From Crocodylus rhombifer (taxonomy: Eukaryota > Chordata > Crocodylia > Crocodylidae), in assembly GCA_038503035.1 (NCBI GenBank), contig JAVSML010024622.1:62001-126000 (forward strand): DNA of 64,000 nucleotides, read 5' to 3'. Below the pieces are notes generated by a model. That model searched no databases. It had not been told where the DNA came from and was given only the letters and a program-made list of their open reading frames with translations. Shown piece after piece: positions 45,017-55,868 of the stretch. Position numbers and translations under genes: made by a program. How positions within the stretch are numbered: the stretch's first letter is position 1; each line of letters starts with the position of its first letter.

Positions 45017-46444
45017 CCCTAACCTATCTTCCATCAACAGTCCATACTTAGTCCAAGTCAATGTCCAAAGTGGAGAGTCTTATATGGGCACAGCTATTCT
45101 TACTACACCTGTACCCTGACATCCTGGGTGTCATCATACAGTATAGTAGGAGGAAAGAAAGAGATAATTTTCTATTTTCTTGGCAAAAGGACACTCCTGA
45201 AACCTAACCTGTCTATCCAAGGGCTTAAGTGTTTGACCAGATGTTCAATCAGTAACTGGTCTTTTAGGCACATCACCAAACTAGAAGTGGGGCACCTATG
45301 TTCCATTCTGTAATGATTTGTTTTATTTCTACCAACATACACAGAAACTGTTATGCTTCTATAATCTCTGTTTATCTAAATTATCCTCCTGTTTTAATTG
45401 CAACACCAGAAAAAATGTGGATACCATGGGAAAATTCAAAGAAAACACCAGAACCACTGCTAAACAAGTCTTTCCCTGGAAATGGTGGGCTTTTTAGACA
45501 CAGCAAGATAGGGGAAAGAGGGGTAGCTAGCAAGTGTTCCACTCAAAGCTTAGGTTTTACAGGATAGAGTTATTCCTGTTTGTAGGCAGGACAAAATAGG
45601 TAGTCCAGACCATGAAGTAGGCCTGGTGAAAAGGTCTGATGGCCCTACTGGGAAGTTGATTTCCCTCCCAAGCTGGGAATCCACAGGAGTCATGACAGAA
45701 CGCATGTGGTGAAACCATACTTTGGTATGAGGTATCTGTTCATTGCAGGAAAGTGAGACATAAAGAAGTGGATTTGGAGAGTAGTATGTAGTCCAACATT
45801 AATAATGACTGCAAATAGATTAGGAAATAGGATGCTATTGTAGACATCCTTGAATCTACTTATATCTGAGTCAGATCACCATTAATAAGTGCTGTGGGGT
45901 GAGGAGAGGTACCTTAAAAGCCAACACCCACTGGTCATCACTAGGATGATGCTAGCTGGAATGTGCCTTTGCTGTCTGTCAAACCTGGGAGTGTCAAGGC
46001 AAAGGATTTCTAATTTGAGAGAGGAGGAAGTTGATCCAGAATCTTTGGTATCACCCCCTCCACAGGCAGGTTAGTGCCCAAGGCTGGCGAGACAACAATA
46101 CATGTAAATGACTGTCACAAAGGAGGAAATTTGCTCTCCTCTATTCCCTTTCCAACCAGCTAAAAAGTCAGGAATACAGAAACCTTGCAAGACTCATTGA
46201 TCTCCTGTGACCAAAGACTTTTTATCTGCTCTTCCTCACTTTCTCAGCCTTGTGGCCTCCATGTGTTCATTCACCCATCTGCTTTCTAATGAAAAGGAAG
46301 AAGATAATCTGAATGGCAAACTGTGATTTTCTTTAACTTCCCCTTGATCCATCCAAGTTCTTGCTGTCAGTAACTTTTGGGCTTCCCTTTTGCCTAGGGT
46401 TTTATTCTCCCCCAAATCTACTTGCGTTAATAAGGGTTACAAAG
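45017..46444. other. Unannotated DNA
   Basis: No supported gene or repeat. Confidence 0.4.
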
Positions 46445-46491
46445 ATTTTAGAAAGGTAGGGCTGGAAAGAATGTCTACAGATCATCTAGTC

Positions 46492-46600
46492 CAGTGATTC
46501 TCAACTTGTGAACTACGGAGGCATTGTAGATAAGCAGCAAAAGCAGCTTGTTCAAGGAGCTGGAAGGGGCCCAAAGAATCAGAAGGGTTGAAAAACATGG
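46492..46600. mobile_element. hAT MITE with target duplication (109 bp)
   Basis: Left CAGTGATTCTCAAC; right reverse-complemented CCATGTTTTTCAAC. Flanks ATCTAGTC (46484-46491) and TTCTAGTT (46601-46608) match at six of eight. Same terminal family as 38100-38407. Confidence 0.8.
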
Positions 46601-46647
46601 TTCTAGTTCATCCCACTTCACCAAGGCAGGAGGAAATATACCTAGAG

Positions 46648-47003
46648 CAGGGATGCCAGACATAGGACCTACAGGCCAGTGCTGCTTCATCTGGCCCACT
46701 AGTGGACCAAGGAGTCTGGTGGTATGGCCACCAGTTGGCATGGCTTGCCACAGAACATGCCCATCAGTGGCAGGAGAGCAAGTGAAGGCTGTGCTCATAC
46801 ATCGCTTGTTTGACCTGCCACCACTTGGCCAGCCACTGCTTGTGCTGCCTCCATGACAGCAAATGTCCACCTGGCCTACAGCAGCTTGTCCCACTCCCAC
46901 CACTGTTGCCATTACTGCCAGAGCCACTATCCTGTGCCCCATGCCAGAACTGGCCCACAAGGAGCCTTGCAGTCTGGGACACTACATGTGTTTGACACCC
47001 ATG
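46648..47003. mobile_element. hAT MITE of the GGTGTCAAAC family with target duplication
   Basis: Left CAGGGATGCCAGACATA; right reverse-complemented CATGGGTGTCAAACACA. Flanks ACCTAGAG (46640-46647) and ACCTAAAC (47004-47011) match at six of eight. 356 bp, no transposase. Confidence 0.82.
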
Positions 47004-47039
47004 ACCTAAACCATTCCCAACCAAACCAAGACACAGAAA

Positions 47040-47625
47040 ATAAAACTGGATGTGACTTCAGGAGGTCACCTGATTTAACCTGCTGGTTGAGACAGGAGGA
47101 CCCCTGAAACCATCCCAGACAACGGTTTGTCTAACTCACAATTTAAAACGTCCAGTGATGGAGATTCCACCTCGCTAAGTAATCTCTTCCAGTACTTAAC
47201 CACCCACGTAAACAGACAGTCCTTCCTAATATCCAACTGAAAACTCTTGCTGCAATCCTCTTTATATGATTCATCCTCTTTATACCAACCACGTTTATAT
47301 TTGAAATCCATCCCCCCTGCTCTGTGGAAGGATGAAGTGCAGAATGAAGTGCACCTATAATATCCCTCAGTCCCTCAAATCTTCTCTTCTACAAAATAAT
47401 AATCCAAATTCATCCATCCTTTCCTGGGTTTCAAGACTGTTATTCATTTGTGTTGCTCGCCTTTGGACTTTTTCCAGTCTATCTATGTCTTTCCTGCAGT
47501 TTTTCCCTAAACTGGACAAAGTACTTCAAGTAAGACTTGAGCAATACTCAACTGCTTCCTGTGCCTTGCATATGATATTTTAATACATCTCAGAATGTTG
47601 TTAGTTTTTTGGCAATTTTACACTG
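47040..47625 (-). mobile_element. CR1 LINE 3' region, second copy
   Basis: Starts again at the CR1 tail (ACTTCAGGAGGTCACCTGAT, GAGACAGGAGGACC) and runs into ORF2 C-terminal coding text (FTWVVKYWKRLLSEV at about 47130-47215), then CTTTGGACTTTTTCCAGTC and ACTGGACAAAGTACTTCAAG. It is thus a separate copy from the one at 46445. Confidence 0.82.
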
Positions 47626-47840
47626 GTGTCAGTGGTTGGGGGGGGGGCGAGTGGCGACCACCTGCAGGCACCACTGGCAGTGCTTTTTACAGGGGGTGCA
47701 CCACCAATCTTAGAGGGTGCACATGCACACATGTGCACCCCCTACGTGTCACCAATGATTTCTTCCTTGCCCTACCCTCAGTAGACTTGGAAAGGAACTT
47801 TTTTAGGTTCAGGAGACTTATCAAGACCCCTCTCCCCCCT
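47626..47840. repeat. Insertion with a GGGTGCACATG hairpin
   Basis: A 9-G run lies near 47640. GGGTGCACATG (47715-47725), loop CACA, exact complement at 47730-47740. It separates two CR1 copies; family unknown. Confidence 0.55.
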
Positions 47841-48440
47841 CCCCATCTTCACTTTTCTGGATTAGACAAAACTTCAACCTTTCCTTCTAGCTCATATTTT
47901 CTAAAACTCTGATTATTCTAGTTCCTTTCCTTTGGACTTTCTCCAGCTTTTCTACATTTTTTTAATATAACTGAGATGGCAATTCAGATGAGGTCACACT
48001 AGCCCTGAGTAGAACAGTATAATTATGTCCTGTGCGTTAGATGTCACACCCCTGTTAATACATCTGGGGAAAACCTTTGCTCTCTTTTTTTTTTTTTTTT
48101 TGCAGCAACACCACATTGCCAACTCATGTGTAATCTATAATCCACTATAACACCCAAATTCTTTTCTGCTGTACTGTTTTCTAGCCACTTATTACCTAGT
48201 TTGTATTTGTTTGAGTTTTAAGTACAGGATATAGCACTATGCACTTACCTTTATTGAATTTCATCTGTCTGATTTTGGGCTATTTATCATGATCATTTTG
48301 ATTTGTAATTCTGTTCTCTAATGCTCTTACAACCTGTCCCAGCTTCCTGCCATCCACATTTCATAAGTATACTCTATTTCCAGCATCCAAGTCACTAATG
48401 AAAATATTTAATATTACCTGATGGAGGACAGATGCCTCCT
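47841..48440 (-). mobile_element. CR1 LINE fragment, third copy
   Basis: Repeats the same ORF2 region again (GGATTAGACAAAACTTCAAC, CTTTGGACTTTCTCCAGC). It then continues upstream through GCACTTACCTTTATTGAATT, TTTCATAAGTATACTC and CCAAGTCACTAATGAAAATA, which is the reverse-transcriptase C-terminal region of amniote CR1. The duplicated segment shows it is independent of the copy at 47040. A 17-T run at about 48087-48102 interrupts it. Confidence 0.85.
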
Positions 48441-50789
48441 AGATCAGGAGATTGGTTTGGCTGGTTCCTTTAGTACTCAAAGGGTCATCAGGTCCTGCAA
48501 GGCTGGATTGGCTTGTCACAGAGAAAACAGGGCTGAACATGTCCAGTCCACACCCTGCTCACCCAAGTCTGCTGACATGGTCTAGATCTGGAAGTTCACC
48601 AGTGAGATTGCTCAGGACTCATCCCCAGCATCCGCTCTTAAATCTTCAGCTTCCAGAGGTCCTCCACAAGACCTGCCACTGCCACTGTATAGACAAGGCC
48701 AGAGTTTGTATAGACCTACCCAGTGAATGATGAAAAGACTGAAAATGAGTAACTCTGAGGGAAAGCCAAGGAACAAGATAGGCTCTGGACTAAAGATAAA
48801 GCCAGCAGTGTAACTGGGGGAGGTGGGCAGCAGAGGGGCATCAGCTCCAGGTACTGGCTTAGAGGAGGCACCAGAATGCATCCCCTGCCTCCCTTAGTCC
48901 TTGCCATGGCAGAAACAGCCCCACACCACCAGACCAGAAGAGCAGGGTGTGAAACACCTAGGACAGTTAAGACACCTTCCTCCTTCCCCCTCCAAGCAGA
49001 AGTGAGCTTTTCCCAGGGCAAGTTACAGCAGAGCAGGGATAGTAGCACTGGTCACCTAGCCACGAAGAAGAATTCTAAACAGGTCTCATTAGCAAGAGCA
49101 GGACAAGAAGCAGTGACAGGTTTAAGGGACAAGTGGTGAGATGTAGGCTGAGCATTAGAAAAAAGCTTTATAAGGGTGTAGATAGTTGACCAACAGCTGT
49201 CGAAGCCGCCTATGGAAGAATCTTCCACAGTCCTGCGTCAGTACTGGAACTTTCACTGTTCAAACGTGGCAGGAATTGGTTTGCCTCCTGAACAGTTTTA
49301 GGCAAACCTACAGGCCATGGACACAATGCAGAATCAGCAGGAGTAAAGGTGCACTGTCTGCTGTCCCGTCCTCAGTTGTCTGAACGCCCCTTCTTTCTGC
49401 AGCTAGCCCCTGCTCCACCTCCAGCCTCCCAAGACATATAAAATGATGGCTCCCAAGCCTCCAACTGCTGCTGGTGTAACAGAGAAGGCAGAGCCAGCCC
49501 TGAGCCTGGCACATAAGCCTCCTATGCTGGGGGTAATTTCTGGAGGGGTTTTATATTTGCCGCATTTCCCCTTTGCATCAGCAACTGTTAATCTTACCCT
49601 TAAAGCATAGCTATAAGCCAAGAAACTTCCTCCTGTTGCAGAGTGAAATCCATGGAATAACTCTGAGGTCCTGACAGAAACATCACCTTTCTGCAGCATG
49701 TAGAGTTAGTTAACTGGGTTTGAAGGTGTTTTTAATTAACTTATAATGTAGGTGATGTTGGGATGAAGGGCTTGTGAAACCAGAATGAAGTGATCCATTG
49801 GGCTGTGTACTTGACATACCCCTAAGCACTGCAGAAGTGTTCCTCCAAGGATGACTATACAACTGCAAAGGATCCAGCCAAATAAAATTTAAAGACGAGG
49901 TAAACAGATAAAACACTGACATCCATTTAGTAAAATTACCACAGCACTACCATACAACTGAACAGCAAGGAATGCCAGCTCAGAATCAGAGAAATCCAAA
50001 ATCTCCAACTCACTGGATGGCACAGTATAAATTTCTATAGCCTTCTTCAGTTCCAGACACCAGTCTTATTTGTGAATTACAGTTCTGAGTTAACTATTTC
50101 CTTTTCATGGAAAGTTTCCCATTCTAGCTCCTTGGCTAGTGCAGGGCTGCCCTATTACTATTCAGTTAGTGTGCTCAGACATTTGCAGCAGTGGCAGTGC
50201 CTCTTGCTCCCTCTGGACTGGATTTCTTGCACACCTCCAGCATTATTTATGCAATAATAATGCCACTCATTCAGCCCTGCTTCCTCCAGTTCTCCAAGTT
50301 CCTTGTTGTGTGCAAGGGACAGGACTAAAAAATAGAACCAGTTCTAGAAAATAAAATAGTCTTCAATTAACAAATGATTGAAAAGTTTTCCAGCTGCCAC
50401 AAAATGCAGCATTTTGGCATTCTGAAGCAGCCCAATGCCTTCTTTTTCCATCGCATCATCTTATCTATGCATTTCCCTCCCCACCTGGTTAAAACACCTA
50501 AACAGATTTTACTGAAGTTTAACAAAACACTTAGACTTTAGGCTGAGGAAAAGACATCCATTCTAAGACACAAAAAGATGTGGCCCTTTTGATGACCCCA
50601 AGGGTTGAAATGTGACATATGTGGGAGCAGTATAATAAATCCAATAGAAAAAAAGTACAATTTTTGTGATTTGACATCTGATAGAGGGTTTCAAAATAAA
50701 GTGGCACCATTGTGTTCCCTATCATTTGTACCCCAAGAGAATCTAAAAGCACTTAACACAAATCAATTCAGCCTTACAACAAGGCTTTA
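48441..50789. other. Unannotated DNA
   Basis: No supported gene or repeat. The short frames show no domains. Confidence 0.4.
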
Positions 50790-50850
50790 GGTACATGAAG
50801 TTTGTTCTTTTCCTTTATTAAAGGAGGAGACTGAGGCACAGGGAAAAGGA
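50790..50850 (+). repeat. MIR-type SINE core remnant
   Basis: TTAAAGGAGGAGACTGAGGC, then ACAGGGAAAAGG, parallels the MIR core (ACAGATGAGGAAACTGAGGC). Confidence 0.5.
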
Positions 50851-52455
50851 TGAGGGCAGGCAGGAAGTTCCCAGGAAGAGGGGATTAATAAAGGTGGGAA
50901 ATCCCAGCTCCAAGCCCCATGTTCAAACATCAGGATCACACTATAATGGAAGTGAGGTTGCAAGTGGGGAGGTAAACGGAAAAGGTCAGGTCCAAAGTTA
51001 AAAAACACTTGTTGAGAAGACTCCACAATAGTGGGAAAAGTTTTGAAAACTGTCTTTTAAGAAAGTTACATCTTCAAGATCCAAAACTCTGAGAAGAGAA
51101 ACCTGAAATAAAGATTCAAGCTAGGGCATTTTGTTGACAACAAAAATGGTGTCACTCACCTCAGCAGAGAAATGAGGAAGTTTGCCTCAGCATGCGTCTC
51201 AGGACCTGAAGGAGGAAATAGCCGTTTAAAAATGTCATTGCACCGGTAATAATTATCTATTCCACTTATGTAATCTCACCCAACTTGTGCAGCACAGCTT
51301 TAAATATAGCTTTCAACATCTCAGTCACAATAATAAAATGGAGAACAGTGTTCAAAGTTCTACCTGTTGTGGGAGAAATAAATGTCCTAGGGTTTGTCTT
51401 TAGCATTAAACCTCCTGGAATATTTATATTGCCTTTGAGGGTATATGCAGTGTCAAGAGACAAAGGGCAAGATCAGCTCAGGCAGAAAAAGATGCATTCT
51501 TCTGTTCAAGAGGCCAAATAAACCCGTTGTGGTATTCTCGTGTAGACAAAAAAGGCAAGTTATTAAAATAGGAGTGCTCAAAGGCAAACCAAGTGCCGTC
51601 GACTCTACCCTTGTTATGATAGCTGACTCCACAAAGTGGAGGAAGGACAGGTGTAGCTGTCAACATACTATGAGATCCAAGCACTGGAATTCAGGCCCAG
51701 GGCAGGGCATTGAGCCCTATCTCTGTGCAGAACTCCCCCACTGAGCCAGGAGGCACCAGCTGCAATAGCCCTTAGATAGGGATATTACAAGTGCCCCAAG
51801 TTGCTCTATACATAGTGGAGAGTGACTACCACTGAGAAGCAGCGATTGGAAAAAGCAACATTACCTGCTCCACTGCTGCTGCATGTGAGCTGGGCTGGAC
51901 TCCCTCTTTTCTTTAGACTACAGAGGAGCAGACCTTCTTAACACAATCCCAATTCCTCTGAAGACCCAGTAAAAAGGTTGGCAACCTGGCCACTGCCTGC
52001 CTCAATATTTCACAAGGAGACAGCGTAAGCCAACTGCCCTCAAGGACTTTGGGAAAGCAGTGGGCTATGTCTCCTCCCTGGCTAACAACCACAAGCAAGA
52101 AATGGAGGAGTTGGACACTTCAAGAGAAATAGCACTAAGATGGTGACTGTACACTATTCCTTTTAAGAGAAAAGGGAAGTGCAGCACAGCTGGGTCATAC
52201 ATGCAAGTTCACATGAATTTAAAATAACTGCACTTTGGAGCAAATCCAAATCAGAGCAGAATCCAACCCAGAGACCTAATAATCCAGTGCTGACACTGTT
52301 GGTCTCTGTGCCTTGGGCAAGATACTTGGGGCAAGATTGTTGTCTTGGTGCCTCAGGACACAGACAGGCACTTTGTGTGATTGTCCAGTAAGTTAGAGGC
52401 CTAAAAGCTATTTGAATCTTAAGTACTCAGATACCTTAGGAATTTGGTTCTTAAC
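50851..52455. other. Unannotated DNA
   Basis: No gene is supported. Overlapping plus and minus frames at 51266-51521 are AT-rich and unrecognised. Confidence 0.35.
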
Positions 52456-52592
52456 TACAGCGAGTGTCTCTTAACCTTGGTGAGTATCAGTTGCCCCAGC
52501 TCTAAATTGGAGATGATACTTACTTACTTCACAAGGATTGAAGGATAATTAGCAACATTAAAACACTTTCAGGTGTTAACTAAGTGCCACAA
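52456..52592 (+). repeat. MIR SINE, 3' half
   Basis: AGTTGCCCCAGCTCTAAATT, GGAGATGATACTTACTTACT, TCACAAGGATTGAAGGATAA and GTTAACTAAGTGCCACA follow the MIR consensus order (CAGTTTCCCCATCTGTAAAA, GGATAATAATACCTACCTC, CAGGGTTGTTGTGAGGATTA). Confidence 0.65.
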
Positions 52593-53764
52593 GGTCAGTG
52601 GCCCTTGGTCCCCATAGCTTTCTTGCCAGCTATTATTTCCCAGAAAATGCCCTGAACCTGAGCAATTTGTTGACTACCCACAAATTAACGTAGGCAGGGT
52701 AGAACGTCCCATTTCCCCAAATCAAATGTTGCCCTGTGTCCTTTTATCTAATACATTTTCTGGAATGATGCTGCATACATGCTTTTTCCTTATGAAGAGT
52801 GTAGTATCAGCCCTCCAGCTCTATAAGCTGACCACATTGTTTAAACACAAATGCCACTGCTGGAGAACAGGTTTGGGAAAAGAATAGTTCCCCCAGTCGA
52901 GAATAGAGCTTGATGTCACACAAATGAACTGTAAGGAACTGAAACTTTATGGATGTTTCCTCTACGGAACTCCCCGTCATAGGGGAACTCCTTTTTTGCA
53001 CTTTGATAACTGCCTATGAGGAATCAATCCTAAAAGACTGTGCATTGGTCAGCATGTTTCTCTGATTATTTCTGTCATCCTTTTGCATTTCTCATCATTG
53101 TCCAAGATGTATGCTTTTCCTTTCCAGCTGCATGCAAGTTTTTTGCACGCCCTGTGAGCAAATGTGAACCTGCAATCCACCAGCCTGTTTGATGGTGGTG
53201 TAAGACCCACTTCTCAACGTTAAATCCTGAGTTATTTTCCTTGGTGTATGACAGCAGGAAATGAACAAGCAAAAATTCCATTCCAAGGGACAGGAAATAC
53301 CAAAGACAGTTCCTAAAAGCAATCTGAAGACTGAACACAGTCATTAAATTCTTATGATGGAAGTAGCCAGAGATCAATACACCCAGAGAAATATTGCAAC
53401 TGTGATGGCCTCCATCCCTTTCAGACAAGTGTTCTGTCAGCTTGACGGCTAAGAAAATCCTTAGGGTAAGAAACAAGAAAGGACTTGGGTTGCTGCACCT
53501 CACCTGCAGAACCCAGAGCCTATACGCCACATGAGGAAGGGGTAAGTGTCTCAGAATACGATGCAAAAAGCTCATGTGCTGAGCGAAGCACAACCCAGAG
53601 TGAGTCAATAGGAAATGCTGAGCACAGAGGTGTGTCTGCACGCCTGCCCTTTCCAGAGCTAAGGCACCTGACTCAAAGCAACAGACAAGATTCATAACAC
53701 AGAATCCTCTCCTGAGGGTGGGGACCAAACCACTGATTCTTGCAAAGAACTTGCAAGACTCACT
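52593..53764. other. Unannotated DNA with a long unassigned open frame
   Basis: A 217-codon minus-strand frame (53075-53728) is open, hydrophobic in places, and matches no family I recognise. It is not called as a gene. Confidence 0.3.
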
Positions 53765-54025
53765 GAGCGCATCTACACAAGTAACTAACTGTGTAGTAGC
53801 CTAATAACACTGTGCCGGGCAAAACCATGCTGGGCAAAACCTGCGCTAATATGCTACTGCACAGTAGGATTAGGCTACTGCACTGTAAACATAATTAAAA
53901 ACCCATGCACTGGTGCTACTGCTCAATAGTGTGAGTTACCATGCGTTGATTTAGTATTTGGTTATCCAAGTACTAAACCTAATGCGCTGTAACTACAGCT
54001 GATTAATGAACATGTAGATGCACCC
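53765..54025. mobile_element. MITE of the 'GCATCTACAC' family with ACT duplication
   Basis: Left GAGCGCATCTACACAAG; right reverse-complemented GGGTGCATCTACATGTTC. ACT on both sides (53762-53764, 54026-54028). The interior has GCTACTGCACAGTAGGATTA words and mirrored TAGGCTACTGCACTGTA. 261 bp. The best-preserved copy of the family in the window. Confidence 0.78.
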
Positions 54026-54084
54026 ACTGTTTTCTTTTAAAATATGGTTGGCAGTGATGGTGCCAAGACCCACCTTTTTATGTT

Positions 54085-54250
54085 GTAGCCTAGTTGCTAG
54101 AGCACCTGCTCAGGAAGTGGTAGACCTTGGTTTAATTCCCTCCTCAGCCTGAGGGGTTTCAGATCCACATCTCCCACTTCCCAGAGAGTGTGCTAAATAC
54201 CAGGCCATAGATTGAGCTAGGAGATACTACCCTGCTCCCCACCAGTGCAG
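54085..54250 (+). repeat. tRNA-derived SINE
   Basis: TAGCCTAGTTGCTAGAGCAC (A-box-like) and TTGGTTTAATTCCC (B-box-like) are about 35 bases apart. Wording common to reptile SINE bodies follows (TCTCCCACTTCCCAGAGAGT, GTGCTAAATACCAGGCCATA). Confidence 0.55.
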
Positions 54251-55308
54251 CTGTGCTACAGTACAGCAAAGTAAGCAAGATCCATGAGGTCAGGAAGATA
54301 GCATAAGAGGTAACTTGATTCTGTAACCCAAGGGGGTAAGACACTCAGCTGGAAGGAGGAACAACTCAATTTTGACTCCTTCTCAGGCACTGTGCACTGA
54401 CATGCACAAAAAAAGCTGCTGACCGTGAGCACAATTTAGCCGGGTCAGCCTAGGCAGCAGAGGGCCAGACTCCTGCCTGCTACCTAGCCATACAGCTCTG
54501 CACTTGCAGTACCCTTGTGTCCCAGCCAGCCCTTCTGCCACCCGACGCTGCCACCTGGAGCCCAGAGCTGATCCCCTGTGCCCCCTGCCACACCAGACTT
54601 GCTCCGCCTTGGCTTAAATTGCTGCTGCCCCAGGCTCACGTGTAGATGCTGTACCCAGGAAGCAATTTACTCTGGCTTGAGCTGCTCCAGAGTTTATTGC
54701 TTCACATTAATTTCATGTGTAGATGCACTCAATGACTGTGTAATGCAGAATACAGGAACAGTGCTGGGATCAGAGCCCAGAATCCAGGATTCCTCTTTTC
54801 CAGATGACTGGTCTCATCACTCAGCTACAGAATCAGGACCCTCTTGCTAGTGAATTTTAACATTGATTTAAATCGGGCAGGATTGCATTCTAAATAAACA
54901 TGTTGTTTTAATTAAGCAGCTGATTACATATTCAATAGAGCAAATTCAACCCAGTCTTTCCAGGCAGACATAGTTTGTCTCTAATTTGCCTTTTTAACAG
55001 TGACTCCAAAGGCAACATTTCAAATGACACAAAAGATGCCAGAAGTATATGGCAGTACGTTAAATTAGAGTAGTTCATTTCTATTGTGCCGAGTTAGATT
55101 GTAAGATCTTTGGAGCAGAGATCTCAGGGCTTATTTGATATTGTAAAGCACAGAATAGTAATAGGCACTATTACTCCGCATTGTTAATCAGCATTGTCTC
55201 ACTACCTTTCACCCATTTCATTTGACCTTATTAGTATATCCTTGAGACTGTCATGCTCATAATAGCTACCAGTGGCAATGGAGACAGATTCCATTACATT
55301 CACTAATG
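54251..55308. other. Unannotated DNA with repeat traces
   Basis: CACGTGTAGATGC (54639) and CATGTGTAGATGCAC (54714) are ends of the GCATCTACAC MITE family, but the element is not delimited. 54755-54835 resembles another SINE body. No gene is supported. Confidence 0.35.
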
Positions 55309-55868
55309 CTGTGGTGTCAAACTCCATTCAGTCCACAGGGTAGATAGGGCCCACAGACTCCCTCCCCTTCTCTCCCCACTCCCCCAGCAGATCTGGCACC
55401 TGCTCCTACTGGTCTAGGACCTATGCCACACATATGCAGATCCCAGAGTGGCTGAAACAGGCACAGTGTGCAGTGCAGTCTGACTGGGGCTGCATAGTAT
55501 GGATCCCAGAGCAGCTGGAGCAGGCTCCACACTGCATGCAGTGCCTACCCTAGCTCCACACAGCACCCAGTCTAGGAACCATGCTGTATATGGCACCTGG
55601 CCCAGCAACTTGAGGCCTATGTGGCACATGACACTTATAGGTACAGCATGCAGAGTGGGTCCGAGGGTGGCTGGACCAGGTGCTGAGTGCCGCACAGTTC
55701 TGGAGCAGCTGGCACAGGCACTGCAAGTGACACACATCCCAAGTCCTGCTTGTGGAACTGGTCTAGTGCTTGTCGTGTCCCATATGGGTCTGCTCAGACC
55801 CAGAGGCAGCACCAGGGGCCAAATAGCAAGGCTTCGTGGGCCCACAGGCAGTATGTTTGACATCCCTG
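55309..55868. mobile_element. hAT MITE of the GGTGTCAAAC family with internal minisatellite
   Basis: Left CTGTGGTGTCAAAC; right reverse-complemented CAGGGATGTCAAAC. Flanks CACTAATG (55301-55308) and CACTAGTG (55869-55876) match at seven of eight. The interior is built from degenerate repeats around GGATCCCAGAGCAGCTGGAG and GCAGTGC words. This is the longest of the family here (560 bp) because of that expansion. Confidence 0.83.

Larger units (their letters stand above)
46445..47035 (-). mobile_element. CR1 LINE 3' tail carrying two hAT MITEs
   Basis: Three short CR1 blocks read through when two inserts are removed: 46445-46491 (GGTAGGGCTGGAAAGAATG, ATCATCTAGTC), 46609-46647 (CCAAGGCAGGAGGAAATATA) and 47012-47035 (CATTCCCAACC). 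Together they match the normal CR1 tail, which identifies both insertions exactly. Confidence 0.8.

Noticed and set aside
54755..54835. Possible tRNA-derived SINE or tRNA
   Set aside because: Wording resembles a reptile SINE body, but no paired A and B boxes or cloverleaf could be supported.
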